Shown here piece after piece: positions 47,085 through 59,184 of a stretch of 64,000 nt of DNA. This DNA is from Inonotus obliquus (lineage: Eukaryota; Basidiomycota; Agaricomycetes; Hymenochaetales; Hymenochaetaceae). The notes beneath the pieces are model-generated. The model ran no database searches. It was given only the letters and a program-made list of their open reading frames with translations, and was not told the origin of the DNA. Position numbers and translations under genes: made by a program. Location: the NCBI GenBank assembly GCA_032164295.1, contig JAJHTX010000004.1, positions 1,922,001 to 1,986,000 on the forward strand, in the 5' to 3' direction. Each line of letters begins with the position of its first letter. Within the stretch, counting starts at the first letter, position 1.

Positions 47085-47601
47085 CACGATAATAATGGCA
47101 CGAGCCAACTAGCGTGAAGAATCCTCGCTTGAACAGCACCGCTCTTCCCACGTCGTTTGGTTTGAATGCCTCAATCACCATTTTCGGAAAGACACTGGGA
47201 TATCACGTCAGCCTGTTTTCAATTAGCCAAGGCAACCTTTGATTCCTGCTCTCGACCACCATTCATCCGGCTTGCTTCTCCTCCAAAACAATTTTGTTGA
47301 GGCCTTCTTATTTGTTCCGTTGCCCGGGTTTCCAATATCAAAGAACCTCATATCTTTCCTTGGCGGAGCTTGTGACCAACAGTTCACATGAGAGGGGATT
47401 ACATGGAAGAAGTTTGGGCCATTCAGGAATTCACTTTCGTGGGACTTGTCAGTCGGGTGGTGTACACCATGCCGTAATGTGCGGAACGCGTTTGAGCCGG
47501 ACCGTTGGTATGCATATATACGCCCATGATGACACCAGAAGGTCTCCTGCCTGGACTGTTTGCTGAACGTGTCATCTCTGTCCGTCGTCAACTGCCTTCT
47601 G
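47085..47601. other. Intergenic between MFS copies B and C
   Basis: About 520 bp with the copy C promoter. Open frames here, for example 47294-47566, show no transporter similarity. Confidence 0.4.
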
Positions 47602-49778
47602 ATGTCGTCTCTGCCACGATCTATCGAAGAAAAGGGCTTCAAGGAAGAAACGCTCATCCCAGACACAGGAAACACTGTCGACCCAGATGCCGAATTCGGC
47701 GGATCAGATGAGAGACGCAAACTAGAGCGGAAGCTCGTTTGGAAGATCGACTGCAGGATGTCTATCATGGTAGTAATTTACATCTTAAATTATGTCTGTT
47801 CAGGGGTTATATTCTGGCTTTTGAATGGCGATCTAACTCTTCTGGTGGAAGATCGATAGAAATAATGCTGCGTGCGTCCTGTCCTTTCTCCACCTTGTTG
47901 ACGCTTATCATGTTTGTACTAGGGCTGCTCGGTTGAGAGGGTTCGAGGAAGACCTGAATCTACAGGTATGTGTTTCGTATAAGGCTCAGTTCCGCAGTTC
48001 CGGTGAGTCGTGACTGAAAGGAGGGCAGGGACAAGAGTTCAATACTCTTCTGTCTATCCTTTATGTGGGATACATATTGATGCAGATACCCTCGTGAGTA
48101 TATTCTGAGGTTTTTTTCTATTCCACATGTTGACCGGGCAGCAGAAACATGTTCTTGAATTATATTGGGCGGCCATCAGTCTACCTTCCGGTCTGCATGA
48201 TTCTATGGGGCGTTCTATCCATCCTCACTGGTCAGTAGTGGTAATATTCCCCGAAATTTCATAGCTGAGTCAAGACCTTTCTACCAGGAATTACGGAGGG
48301 GTAAGCGCATCGACCAACAGTACTTGACAAGTGGAGCTTACATGATCATAGTTTCATTGGTGCTCTCTTGACGCGATTTTTCCTCGGATTCGTCGAGGCT
48401 GCTTTCTTCCCTGGTGCGCTGTTCCTTCTGTCAAAATGGTACACACGGAATGAGCTTGGTACGTTCAATTTTAATTTCTGAATCATGTTCTTCGCTGACT
48501 ACGTAAAATCTAGGTTTACGTACTGCCATCTTGTTCTGCGGGAACATCATAAGCAACGCCTTTGGGGCTCTCATGGCTTCTGGAATTCTGGATGGCATGG
48601 AAGGAAAGCTGGGGCACGCAGCATGGAGGTAAAATATATATTCTTCTCTTTGACAAACCAGTCAGAGGAACTGAGCTTGCATGTTTCCAAGATGGTTGTT
48701 CTATATAGAAGGAGCCCTGACGATTGCTGTCGCGATAGTCGCAATTTTTATCCTCCCCGATTTCCCGACAAACACAAAATGGCTGACTCCGCAAGAGCGT
48801 AGTCTCGCTTTGCGACGAATGGCTGAGGATGGTGGACTAAACATGGATGATCAGGAGGGACCTGAGGCAGTATCCAGTGATGCGTCAGGTGCAAATGCAA
48901 CTGTTGCTGGAGCAACACCCTTGATAGGCAGGTTTGCCCGTCATGGTCGAGGTTTTTGGCTGGCGGTTTGTGACTGGAAGGTTTGGTGGTTGATGGTCGC
49001 CTTCACGTCCCAGGTGACTGCACTGTCCTTCAACGCTTTCTTCCCGACTCTCGGTGCCACTCTCGGCTTCAACCGAACGATCACTCTTATAATCATTTCG
49101 CCTCCCTGGTTCCTTGCTGCCTTCGTTGCGTTTGTTAATTCAAGGTTGGTACTTCCCCTAGTAATGCCTTGGATATGCTTGTAGTTTCATGTTATTCCCC
49201 AGACATTCGGATAAACATGGCGAAAGGTTTTACCATATTATCGTTCCTCTTCTCGTCGGGATGGTTGGCTTTATAATCGCAATTTCGACGATGCATACAG
49301 CTGCTCGCTACATCTCACTGTGCGTATCCACCGCTTTTCGATTAGTGCCTAGTCTACATATATCTGACTTGCTCAATTGCTCGTGGCTCAGATGTCTGAT
49401 GGCCTTGTCATACTGTGGTTACATTATTATGTTTGCGTGGATCTCGAACAGCATACCGCGACCGCCATCAAAACGTGCCGTTGCACTGGCCTTCATAAAC
49501 TGCTTTTCCCAAACGGGTAATATAGCTGGATCGTAAGTCACCTACATCGATAAGGACCTGACGGACAGCTTTAACCTTTGCGATGATACAGTTACGTCTG
49601 GCCTCTCAAATGGGATCCATCGTACAGAAACTCGTATGGAATTTGCATCGCGCTGCAGAGTCTGACAATCGTCATGTGTTGGATATTCCGAAGGCATCTG
49701 CAATCGTTGAACGAACAGCTTGAGAAGGATGAGCGGGAGAGGGGCATCCAGCAGAAAGGCTTCAGGTACTTACTTTAA
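47602..49778 (+). CDS. MFS transporter, anion:cation symporter family, tandem copy C
   Basis: Third paralogue, closer to A than to B by eye. The start is set at MSSLPRSIEEKGFKEETLIP; earlier in-frame codons exist but the conserved acidic leader follows this Met. Blocks: DAEFGGSDERRKLERKLVWK, MSIMVVIYILNY, SILYVGYILMQIPS, GFIGALLTRFFLGFVEAAFF, SKWYTRNELGLRTAILFCGN, WLFYIEGALTIAVAIVAIFI and SNSIPRPPSKRAVALAFINC. The central loop is Ala/Gly/Ser-rich (VSSDASGANATVAGATPLIG). The tail RGIQQKGFRYLL stops at 49778. About eleven introns at the same positions as B, including one at LNLQ|GQEF (47966-48028). The frame is intact. It converges on the mitochondrial carrier gene. Confidence 0.93.
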
Positions 49779-50018
49779 GAAGCACAGAATAAACGCAAGT
49801 GCTAGTACCAACATGAACAATATTAGTATCCATACTACGCCGAAGATCGTCAATATTCCATTTGTCTATACATGAAAAGTGCATTTGAACGGCAATGCAG
49901 TGTAATGATACATATTGCAAGTCCTACTGAAATCGAAAGCATTGTACTGAGCGAAGAGTCTAAGCAAAACTCTAGCTAGAGCAGATAGAGATAAGAAAAT
50001 GGTTTGCGATGCCTAGTT

Positions 50019-52465
50019 CTATACGCCGAGCCTAAAGGAGGCGATATGAGCAACACAACACACGGGACGGTGGTAAACGAGTGATGACATACCTCTTTTT
50101 ACTATGTTCATATACGAGATAGGAGATAGACACCGATGGTATGACCTAGTGCATAATTTGGTCAGTCGGGACAGGCACCCCGAGAGATAAACCTTACTTT
50201 AGCTAAAGTGGGAAGTAAGCCTCGATAAAAGCCTCGCCAACCTTCGTTCCGGTAAGTTCTTTTCGCTACATCGAATATACTATTGTAGCGTTGAGGATGT
50301 CCAGAGGATCCCGATGCTTGCAGGCGCGTCCGAACAAGATTAAGAGGATACACGCTCGTCGCACCTACACCACCAGAAATACTACCGAAAGCTAATACTG
50401 GAAGAACACCTGGCTCCTCTTTCCCTGTGGATCGCAAGTATGCAAGCTTGAGGGCTTCAAAAGTGCTCATGTCTATTGCAGCATAGCTGAATCCTGTGAG
50501 CATTCAGCCATCTTGTCGCAAGGTTGAACGGGACTCACGGGAAGACGCCAATTAATCCGACCTAGTAAAGTATTCAGACGAGACTAGGAGATCATTTAGA
50601 ATGCCGCAACATACCGTTAGTCCGCGATAAAAAGCTCTCGGGCCACCGAGTGCCAGGAGTCGTTTTGCGGCGGATAGTACATCACGTTTTTGGTCCCCTG
50701 TTGTACTCATCATTTGGGTCTATAGTCGGGTAGCAATATGTCTCAGTCTTAGTAAACCTCAGATGGAGTCCAACAGTTAGATGATCAACCTTCAGTGTTT
50801 CGATCGGATAAATAGCTGATTCACGACAGACTTCACTTAGTCATCGCAATTTAGTATCAATGAGGATACGCACCCAATTGACTTGTTAAACCACCAATTC
50901 CTCCAGAAAGAAAACGGCTTGACCCACTAATATCTCGCGAGTCAGAAACATTATCGACGTATTCGGCGAAGAACCGTTTCTGAGTAGGACGCGATACTTC
51001 AGATGGATGAAAGCAAGCTGGTAAAGAGAGGAATGTACAGAAGTCTCATATGAAAAGAACTTAATCGCCGATTCCGGAAAGATCTTCACAACTGACAGTC
51101 CATTTCCAACCCAGAATGCACGGATTCCGCCTTCAGTGTATATACGCCCAACGGCATCAAAGATAGCTCTGAAGCCTTTCTTCGCAGCCTTGGCAGTCTC
51201 CGTAGCGTTCCTCAGGTCAACGCTACTAAGCTCCGGAGAGCGAGTTATCAGGTATACCTTCAAGCGGTCAAAGGGAGCGGTAGTTGATCGAGAAACTAGC
51301 AAGGAGCGTAAGATACGAAGCGGAACTCAGTCATGTGCACGAACCGGCGCCTGCTATTCCACCTGCTAGTAAATATTTGAACGAGGTGGAGGTTCGACTC
51401 TCTTCTTCCTCTTCCTCATCAAAGTCGTCGTCGTAATCGTCGTCTTCGTCATTGTCTTCCACTGACGAAGCATGGTCAACAGGAACCGGAGGAGGGTGAC
51501 TATGAGGTTTGATTGGATGTACTGGAGGGCGATCTTCACCACTTATAGTGACATCTCCTACAAAAACCATGAATGATAACTCCTTATCTCGGGAATGGTA
51601 CAAACCTTCCATTGTCACTCGAGCGGCACCTCTTCCGTCATCTCCCATATACCTTTTCACCTCGTAGTATCGGTATATCTCTTCTGTAGTGGCTCGGCGC
51701 GGTAACAGGAGGAGGAAATCTCGGAACTCAGAGAAACTAACGGCATGGGAGTGCGGTGACGACGTAAGAGATGACATGAACTCTGACAAAGTCGCTGCGG
51801 TCAACTTTACTCCTGTTTAAAAGTCATATTCATCATTAAGCAAACGGACAAGTTTGATTTGAGATGGGCAACTGTACCAGCTTTGTTCAGTGCCGTGGCA
51901 AGTTCATCGGCATCGAGGTGACCATTACCATCCAAATCCAGCTCATCGTGAAATATATGCCAAAGCTCTGCTCGGTATATCTCAGCGACCAAAACACGGT
52001 TATAGATACTGCCGACATACCTGATTCCTTGTAGTCAGCGTACATTCTGAATTCCTTCCAGGTTACCGGCTCCAAAGTATTGCCTTCCTCCAACGCGCAC
52101 TCCTTTAGGAGCTCGTCGTGGTACATCTCTGTCAGCTTCTCCGCCTTTTCTCGAGTCAGGTTCACATCTCCAGTAGCAGGTATCCAGTTCGATGCTACTG
52201 AATCTAGCTTTTCAGATCGAGAGCGGTAGTGACCAAGGCCATGATGCGTCTTGCGAGGATGAGGTATTCTTTTCCAAATGGCACGTAGTAGTTTCTCCCT
52301 ACTTTCAGGACCTTCCTCGCGTCGAAAGTCGTCGAGTGAACGAACAGGTTGGTGTAACGTCCGGATATCCGAACGAAGTCGTGGTATAAAAGGCCGATTG
52401 AAAGCGCCAGCCAAGACGCCTTCATAAATCTCATGCCCTGACGGACGGTTTTGAGTCCCTCTCAT
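50019..52465 (-). CDS. SAL1: EF-hand mitochondrial carrier (Sal1/SCaMC, ATP-Mg/Pi type)
   Basis: A calcium-regulated inner-membrane carrier that exchanges ATP-Mg for phosphate. The N-terminal regulatory part starts MRGTQNRPSGHEIYEGVLAG (52465) and has one fully canonical EF-hand loop, DLDGNGHLDADE, plus degenerate helices including TTEEIYRYYEVKRYMGDDGR. An acidic linker (EDNDEDDDYDDDFDEEEEEE) precedes the carrier domain. The three carrier repeats show STTAPFDRLKVYLITRSPEL, AIYPIETLKTQM and SVYPLNLVRTRLQAS, the expected P-x-[DE]-x-x-[KR] signatures. The last exons read VIPSVSISYLVYEHSKKR and then LGV at 50019; this uses an intron with donor gtatgt near 50094, and the ending matches the family. 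Without it the frame ends at 50032. About 650 residues, longer than usual because of the linker. Confidence 0.92.
51400..51462. repeat. Acid-coding low-complexity tract (Asp/Glu run)
   Basis: Reads as repeated tcgtcg/tcttcc units on the plus strand and encodes about 20 almost uninterrupted Asp and Glu residues in the mitochondrial carrier between the EF-hand part and the membrane part. Triplet repeats of this kind can change length without frameshift. Confidence 0.8.
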
Positions 52466-52740
52466 CCGCGTCTAGGACGAACCGTCCACAAGGATATAAG
52501 AACAAGAGACTTCAGGGTATAACAAAAGCAAAGCAGAAATCAAGCATCCATAAGAAAGTTAGTGGCAAGAAAGCCTGGGCAGAGATTCGAAGCAATAAGC
52601 TCGTGGTCAACGGTGTGAATGTGGTGAACACGCGCATTTCTATCGCAGACGTCATTAGTTGGTTACCGGTTCGGAAAATAATAACAATTTTGTATATAAT
52701 TCCTCTGTAGTTACACAATCAAAATAATACAAGCAATAAC

Positions 52741-55700
52741 TTATTCTTTGTATCTGCTACATAGCGCCTGCGCCTTCAATATGTTTCGTAATATCCACCA
52801 TATTCCGACGAATGCGAAGGTGACGGTGCTGGAGCCGTCCATGTCCTGAACTTCGCCATGAATACTCGTGCCCATAGCCCGAATATCCTCCAGAAACCAC
52901 GTCGGCTTCTCTGCCTCGAGGATGGAATCGGTGTACTTCGTGACCTCGCTAGCGGTTTCACATTCTCGTTTTTCCTCCATACTTTCTCACTGTGACTCCT
53001 TGCAGCCTTCTTTGCATGAGGCTGCTGGGTCTGACGTGAACGCATGTTCGAGTTGAAGTTCCCATCCGCATTATCCCCAATACGATTCCTTGAGTCGTTA
53101 GAATTTGGAGGAAGCATAAGAATGTGGGCTCTGGCTTGTCCCACCGGTTCGCTTGGATACCGGACTTGACCCCTTGTGGCATGCTGGATGGCAAACTCAG
53201 ATAGTCGGTCGCTACCACTGGGAGAGCCATGGGTATTCGTTTCGTGTCGCCGCGTCTTTGGAGGTACCTGAGGGTAGGCCTCAGGTGACGTTTCGTCGTC
53301 TTCGTCTAGCGCGTGAGCTGGAACTGCTGGAGAAGGAGACCGAGCTCGCCCAACGGCTTCCAAGGAAGCCAATGAGCTCAAGCCCATAGTGGGCTGAGTA
53401 CGTTCCTATATTGATGGAATAAGCACATCTCCTTGTGAGATCAATGAGAAGACAGACTATATTGTTGGACTTGAAGGTGTTCATGTTGAGAACGGAGTCG
53501 CCCGATAGAGAATGCCCATGTGACGTGGATGTGTCAGGATATATCTTTGAACACATGGGTTAGCTGCATTGTGAAGGAAATTACATCCAGAACGTACAAC
53601 ATGCACTGCGGGCTTCATAAAAGTTGGGGGTTCGGTAGGGAGCATATCGTTAGAACCTTTCTTCTTGTAATGAGATGGGATAGGAGGGGTGGGGGGTCTG
53701 TATGCCTGGAGTGAACGGAAAGGCGAAAAGTTGAATGGAGATGTGAAGTTTGACATGATTGTTACGTACCTGTGTGACTTCGGGGGGTGGTAGACGCTTG
53801 TGTTGTCCATGCAAGTGCCTTGGTGGCCTGGAAGGTGGCTGCGATTGTGAAGTTGTAGGTAATGAACGGCCGGCGAAGTAGGGTGATGAAGGACCGTCGC
53901 GAGCGGCATCCTTGACTGATGATTGAACGAGACTTGTTTCAGATCCGTTGAAAGGTACTCGTTTCCTGCTACCCAGCGACTGAAGCTTTTGTGGCGGAGA
54001 CAAGCAGTTTGCGGATGGCTCGTCAGCACTGGCCGGGATGTTCTCATCGGCCGATGGTCCGTAGGCACGACGAGATATTTGCGCATCATCAATCTGATCT
54101 GTAGGTCGAGCAATCATTACATCGCCGTCATCCCTATCAGATTGCGCACGAGTTGTCCTTGGTTTTCTCTTCAGTCCTGAAGAATGACTCCACGACGTAG
54201 GTACAGCAGACCGTTGAGGCGATGGATTAGAGAGTACTTGCGGTTCAACTATGTCAACGGAAGTGGAGGCAGGTGTATCCAAGTGATCACCCGGTCTCTC
54301 CTGCGCGGTGTTGACTGCATCGTCATACTCTTTTGGTACCTTTCTACGAGGGACAGGAGAACGACTACGGACAGGCTCTTCGGAAGGTACCAAATTCAAG
54401 GTGTTCTTCGACGGAGGGTAATTGTGAACGGGATCAGGCTTGACAGCAGGGGTGGTTAATGACGCTGGCTCCTGAGATATGAATTTACGAGGTGGTGTCC
54501 TCGATAATTGTAGATACGGCTCCTGTTCCGCAACCTTCTCCGGCACCTGGTAACCATGCCTTGTATCCACATCGTGTGTGTGAAAGTCTGATACCTGGGA
54601 AAGCTATGAGAGCCATAGAAGCCATATTGAAAGTGAACATTTATATCGTGATAGATAGAGAATTGAATAGATCGCATACACGCACTGTAGTCTCGTGTTC
54701 TGCATGCGTTTTCAACACTTCACGAGTCACAGACTTATCGGTAATTTCCGCATCCCTTATCTTCGTTTTCTGCGGAGCCACCGGCTTCGTGCGTGAAAGC
54801 ACATCGGAAATCTTTGCTGCCTCCGTTAGCAAAGGAACGGGCGGACTTATGATTGGACCGACATCCGAACGGGCAACACTTGTGATCGTTTCCTTCCAAT
54901 CGGAAGGTAGCTTTGTTGATCACCAGTCAGCGCAGAATATATGAAATAAAAACTCAAGCTCACTGGAGGGACGATTGTTTCTTGGAGCGCTGCGTCTGAA
55001 ACAGCAGCGGAACTAGCAATAGCGCCAATCGAGGAGAACGGCCTTGTCAACACCACGTCATTCTCATCCTTCAAGGCCGGTCTTTCGTCTTGGATCAATG
55101 TTCTACGTCGCATCGATGCCTTTGAGAGAGAAGCTTTGACGGGTACAGATGCTACTGGACTTCGCGGGCGTGAAATAAGTTCCAAATCTTTGTCGGATCT
55201 CTGTGCTCCGTGAACGTGTTCCTGAGTTACCAGCAAGCTGTCCTCAGTGTTAGTGTTAAGCGTAGCCGTTGTCGATCCAGGAGGGGTATCCGGGGGTGTT
55301 ACCAGCCCCGATTCGCGTGAGATTTGAGCATGTTCACTCATGGCGACAGGAACGGGGCGTCTCCGTGCCGGAACGTGAAATTCTTGGACGACTGGAACGA
55401 CAGCCGCACACATTTCGAAGGTCTTCAAGCTTTCGTCGTCCACAGTGTTCACAGAAGGTTTGATAAGGGTTTCAGTCCGTCCAGAGTGGGTAGTTCGGCC
55501 GCACGAAGGTACCGACATAGAATCATCCTCGAGTACTATTCTCTCGACTGCTTTCGTCCTTACAATCGGTGGATTAGCTTCGCGCGATGGGACACAGCGT
55601 TCTTGCGCAGAAGTCTCGGCAGGAGCATCTTCCGTAACATCGTTTACCGTGTGGGACGCTTTCTCAGTTATAGTTCCAGCTATCTGAGGTGGCGCAGATT

Positions 55701-57867
55701 GATGACGCCTAGGAGAAGGAGGGCGTCGTGCTCCTGCTTGTTCTGATGCCCGCGCCGCCTGAGGAGCTGCATTGCCCGACTCATACGACAGTGAGCTATC
55801 CCCCGCTGGAGTTGCTCCAGACTTCTCCACGGGAGTCTTTGCAGTTCGTGGTAACCAAGTCGCGGACAACGTCGAATTGCCCACAATGTTTTCTTGAGCA
55901 ACATCGAATGTGACCCGCGCATCACGAGGAGGATTCGCGATCTGTTTCACCAGTACATGTGAGACCTGCGCCATTACAATAGTCGCTTCCCTCTCCTTTG
56001 CTGACTTGACGCTGAGAGCAGGCGGAGAAGGGCTGGAAATTTTCGTTTTGGATACAGTAAGCGGGCCCGGCGTTGACGAGGAGAATACAGGTACAGGTGG
56101 TTCATGCTGGGGTATCACGGCTGGAGTTGGGGAGCGGGATCGAGACCGTATCGGTAGTGGAGCTGGCGCAGAACGAGGACTTGGTTGAGGACTAGGAGAG
56201 GGTGACGACCTTGCAGATGAGCCTCTGGATGGTGGGAGCTGGACTTGATCCGGCTGAAGTAGAGCACTAGTAGGAACATAGAACTATGAAGATGTATCAG
56301 CACGGGGGCGGAGGAAACGAGAGTTCACCCAGAGCCATACCATAATATTCGCCTCTTCCTTAACTACTGCAGGAGAAGGTGGATCAACAGAGAGACTTGG
56401 TATTGCCGCTGGCATGTGCTCGGATGAGGTTTCGCTGAAGGTAGCTGTGGTCTGTGATAATCACGTCCCAATCGTCAGATGATAATAACACGCGGAAACG
56501 GGGCTACATACCGGCATGTCAGTGGTTTCCACAGTGGTGAGCGTGATACCAGGTGACGGCGGGCGCGATGGCGATCGAGACTGAGATCGGGAGGGTATCA
56601 CCATTGCCACAAGCCGTGCCAAGGAGGGCACCTTTCGCGGCTGCGGATGCACAAGTGAGTCCTGCCGGGAATCTGTTCGTTCATGCGCTGGCTGAGGGCT
56701 TGGAGAACGAGAAGGTCTCGTCAAGGGATTGGGAGATGCACGTCCACTATTCGATGTATACGCTTGAGGAGGCACTTGGGGTTCTCCGAGAGCCGCTGAA
56801 ACCTGGACCCGATGTTTGGATGGATCCTCCTTGCGTGGAGCGCGCGTAGTCTGAGCTACGTTCCGTATAGGCGTCGTCGTTACCCTAGAGAGCCCAGCAT
56901 TCTGGCGCGTATGAGCCTGTACGGGATGCTGAATAGTTCCGAGGCGCGTCTTAGATGCCGTTAAGTCACGGAACATCACAGGTACCTGGTGGTCCGTTGC
57001 CGAGCGTACTGGCCTCGGCGGCGGCGATTGACTTGATGACATTGGCGCTGAGAGCGTGTACAACTTCGCTGGATGTGTGCGAGTAGTTTGCATGTTCAAA
57101 ATCGAAGATGCGGAAGGAACTGGAGGTACGGGTTCCTCTCTGCCGCGCGCCGAAGGTAAACGCTCCATCGTAGTAGTCGGCGGAGTAGATGGCGGAGTCG
57201 GGATGTATTTTGGTACTGGCTTCCGCCACCCAGGATTTCTGCGCTTGCCGCCCTCCGGCGATGTCGATCTCGCCATCTCGCCCCGATCAGGAGGTGCCAG
57301 CATACCTGTAGTATTTGCGGCGGTCTGTCCTTGTTCATGGTCTGAACAGTTTGTCGCGGCACTCGTGTCATAGTTCATCATCTTCAACGCAGGAGAAATA
57401 TCCGTGTCTCGAGAAGTAGTACGAGGCCCGCGTGAGGCTTCTCTGCGGGTGTTTAACCTTGTACGAGAGCTGGAGGGAGCCGTATGGGAGCTCGGATGCG
57501 ACTTCAATGTTGTACCAGCATTCGATTGACTGATGTGTTGTGTATTGGCGACTACCTTCGCGTAACTCTGTTTATAAGGTCGGGAACTAGAGTGAGTCTG
57601 GTAATGCGAGTTAAACGGTCGTTGGTCCTTTTGACGCTGGAAATGTGGTGCCTCCTCGGTCTGCGGCTGCTGATGGGCGAGCTGCCGCTTGTTCTGAAAG
57701 GGAGAGACAGGACGCATGATCTCCAGGTGGGGCTCGGGGCTAATCCTTTCACGCTCACGTTCGCGGGCTGAAATGGCGGCGGAAGTGTATTGTCGTAATT
57801 GAAGTTCCTGTTGAGTGAGGAGTGCCGATGATGAACTGAGGGGGTAGATTGTTGGCTTGTCGAGCAT
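52741..57867 (-). CDS. Very large Pro/Ser/Arg-rich disordered protein, unknown function
   Basis: I do not recognise this gene. The start is set at 57867 (MLDKPTIYPLSSSSALLTQQ), the first Met of a 468-codon frame. That exon joins at TVETTDMP (near 56510) to TTATFSETSSEHMPAAIPSL, then to a 400-codon frame (IPQHEPPVPVFSSSTPGPLT), LPSDWKETITSVARSDVGPI, VDTRHGYQVPEKVAEQEPYL, and AYRPPTPPIPSHYKKKGSND. Nearly all of it is low-complexity with many SP, RS and PPxP motifs and a short RERERERE run, so it looks intrinsically disordered with possible SH3 or kinase sites. The 3' end is ambiguous: one frame ends at 52776 (EYGGYYETY), another, more protein-like, ends at 52741 and includes PTWFLEDIRAMGTSIHGEVQ and a hydrophobic STVTFAFVGIWWILRNILK. 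Estimated length is 1500-1600 residues. Confidence 0.65.
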
Positions 57868-59184
57868 CTTGCCCGAGTATATTTATTGTAGTAGAGCGAT
57901 ACCAAAGCGCGAAGCACGAATTTGATAAATAAAGTAGATCCAGCCGCGATGACAGAACCTGCGCAGGCCACGAAAGTGGAAGCGAGTCTAGGAGTACCTC
58001 TAGAAGCACCTTGGAAAGGCCCCCTGTGTGAAAATGGAGTGTCGGGGCCTTGAAGATCTGTAAGATATGGTCATAAGCCTCCAGATCCGTCAGTGAAGGC
58101 CGGCGTTAAGGAAGACCTAGCTCACCCACCAAGAATCAGCGCAGTGGCTGGAGCGAAGGAGGTAACTACGACCGATGAACAAGCGAGCCGTGGGCTATAT
58201 ACCCTCTCTCCGTTGCGAACCGATGTATCCAAGCGTGTATCCAAGCGTGTGTTCCATGCAGCTGTGACGAGTTGAAGAGAGAGGGCACAATGCGAAAGGT
58301 AATTGGGAAGCAGCTCCCAGAGTATGTCACAGCCATCAACCACTGAAGAAGCACGCCAGGCGGTTTCCTCGTTGCCTACACTCTTCAGACGCAAGGCTAC
58401 GGATGCGACCGAGATTTTCATATAAACATGCATTGACATGTATTCCCGAGTAGGTCAAGTTGAAAGTTCCAGTGGTTAGGTTGTCAGACGTCTGTAACAT
58501 TGTAGCATAGCAAGGTGCGAGACTGCCGGCTATTGCTATATGGCGATTCGTAAGCGCGGAACTCAACAGATACTTTCGTGCGATAAGATAAGCTTTCGAT
58601 ATACGCAAGCGCCTTGAGCGGGTCTTGTCGATTACACGGATGCTAACCTTGAGCTTATGAGTGGTGTATGGTACAGGTTCTCCTGTAACGGCGCAGGTCG
58701 AAGATCGCCAGGCCAGGCCAGGTTCAAGGTTGATCACCGTTTCGCGCACATGTGACTTGCTACGGAACGTTGCTTAAGACGCTTTCCCTTTAAAGGAAAC
58801 CCTATACAATTCACAGTTTACCCTAGGACCAGAAAGTCCTCAGGAAACCAATAAATTCTCTCTGCGCATGGTGAAAACAAAGTCAATGTGTTCGGCTTGT
58901 TTTGCGGCGGCTGTGTCCTGGTGGTTATTAGACCACCGCGCTTTGACCTGACCAATTCGCGGAATGAGTCGGACCCCGGAATGGTCAGCATTTACGATGT
59001 GGAAAGTTGGGTGACTAATGCAAAATGACTTATGGAGGTCGAAGAGATGCCGAGCTGTGTTTCATGACTCGGCTTGGACCAGAATGGAACAGAATATATT
59101 ACATAATTGGCCTAAACCGTTCTCTTGTCCGACGGACTTCGCACCGCGATTATTGATTTATGCCTTCCAGTGGGTCGAACGATC
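57868..59184. other. Intergenic between divergent genes, no gene seen
   Basis: About 1.3 kb between the disordered-protein start and the VTT-gene start. A 138-codon minus frame (58336-58749) lacks an ATG start and any known motif. A 12-bp direct repeat (gtatccaagcgt twice) lies at about 58226-58249. Both promoters should be here. Confidence 0.45.

Noticed and set aside
50032..50094. Readthrough C-terminus of the mitochondrial carrier (RYVITRLPPS...)
   Set aside because: An intron with donor gtatgt and acceptor tttag gives the family-typical SKKRLGV end instead.
54184..57771. Plus-strand frames opposite the disordered protein
   Set aside because: They are shadows caused by the biased composition of a stop-poor minus-strand gene and have no motifs of their own.
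58226..58249. 12-bp direct repeat as a target-site duplication
   Set aside because: The two copies are adjacent with nothing between them, so it is a small tandem duplication, not an insertion footprint.
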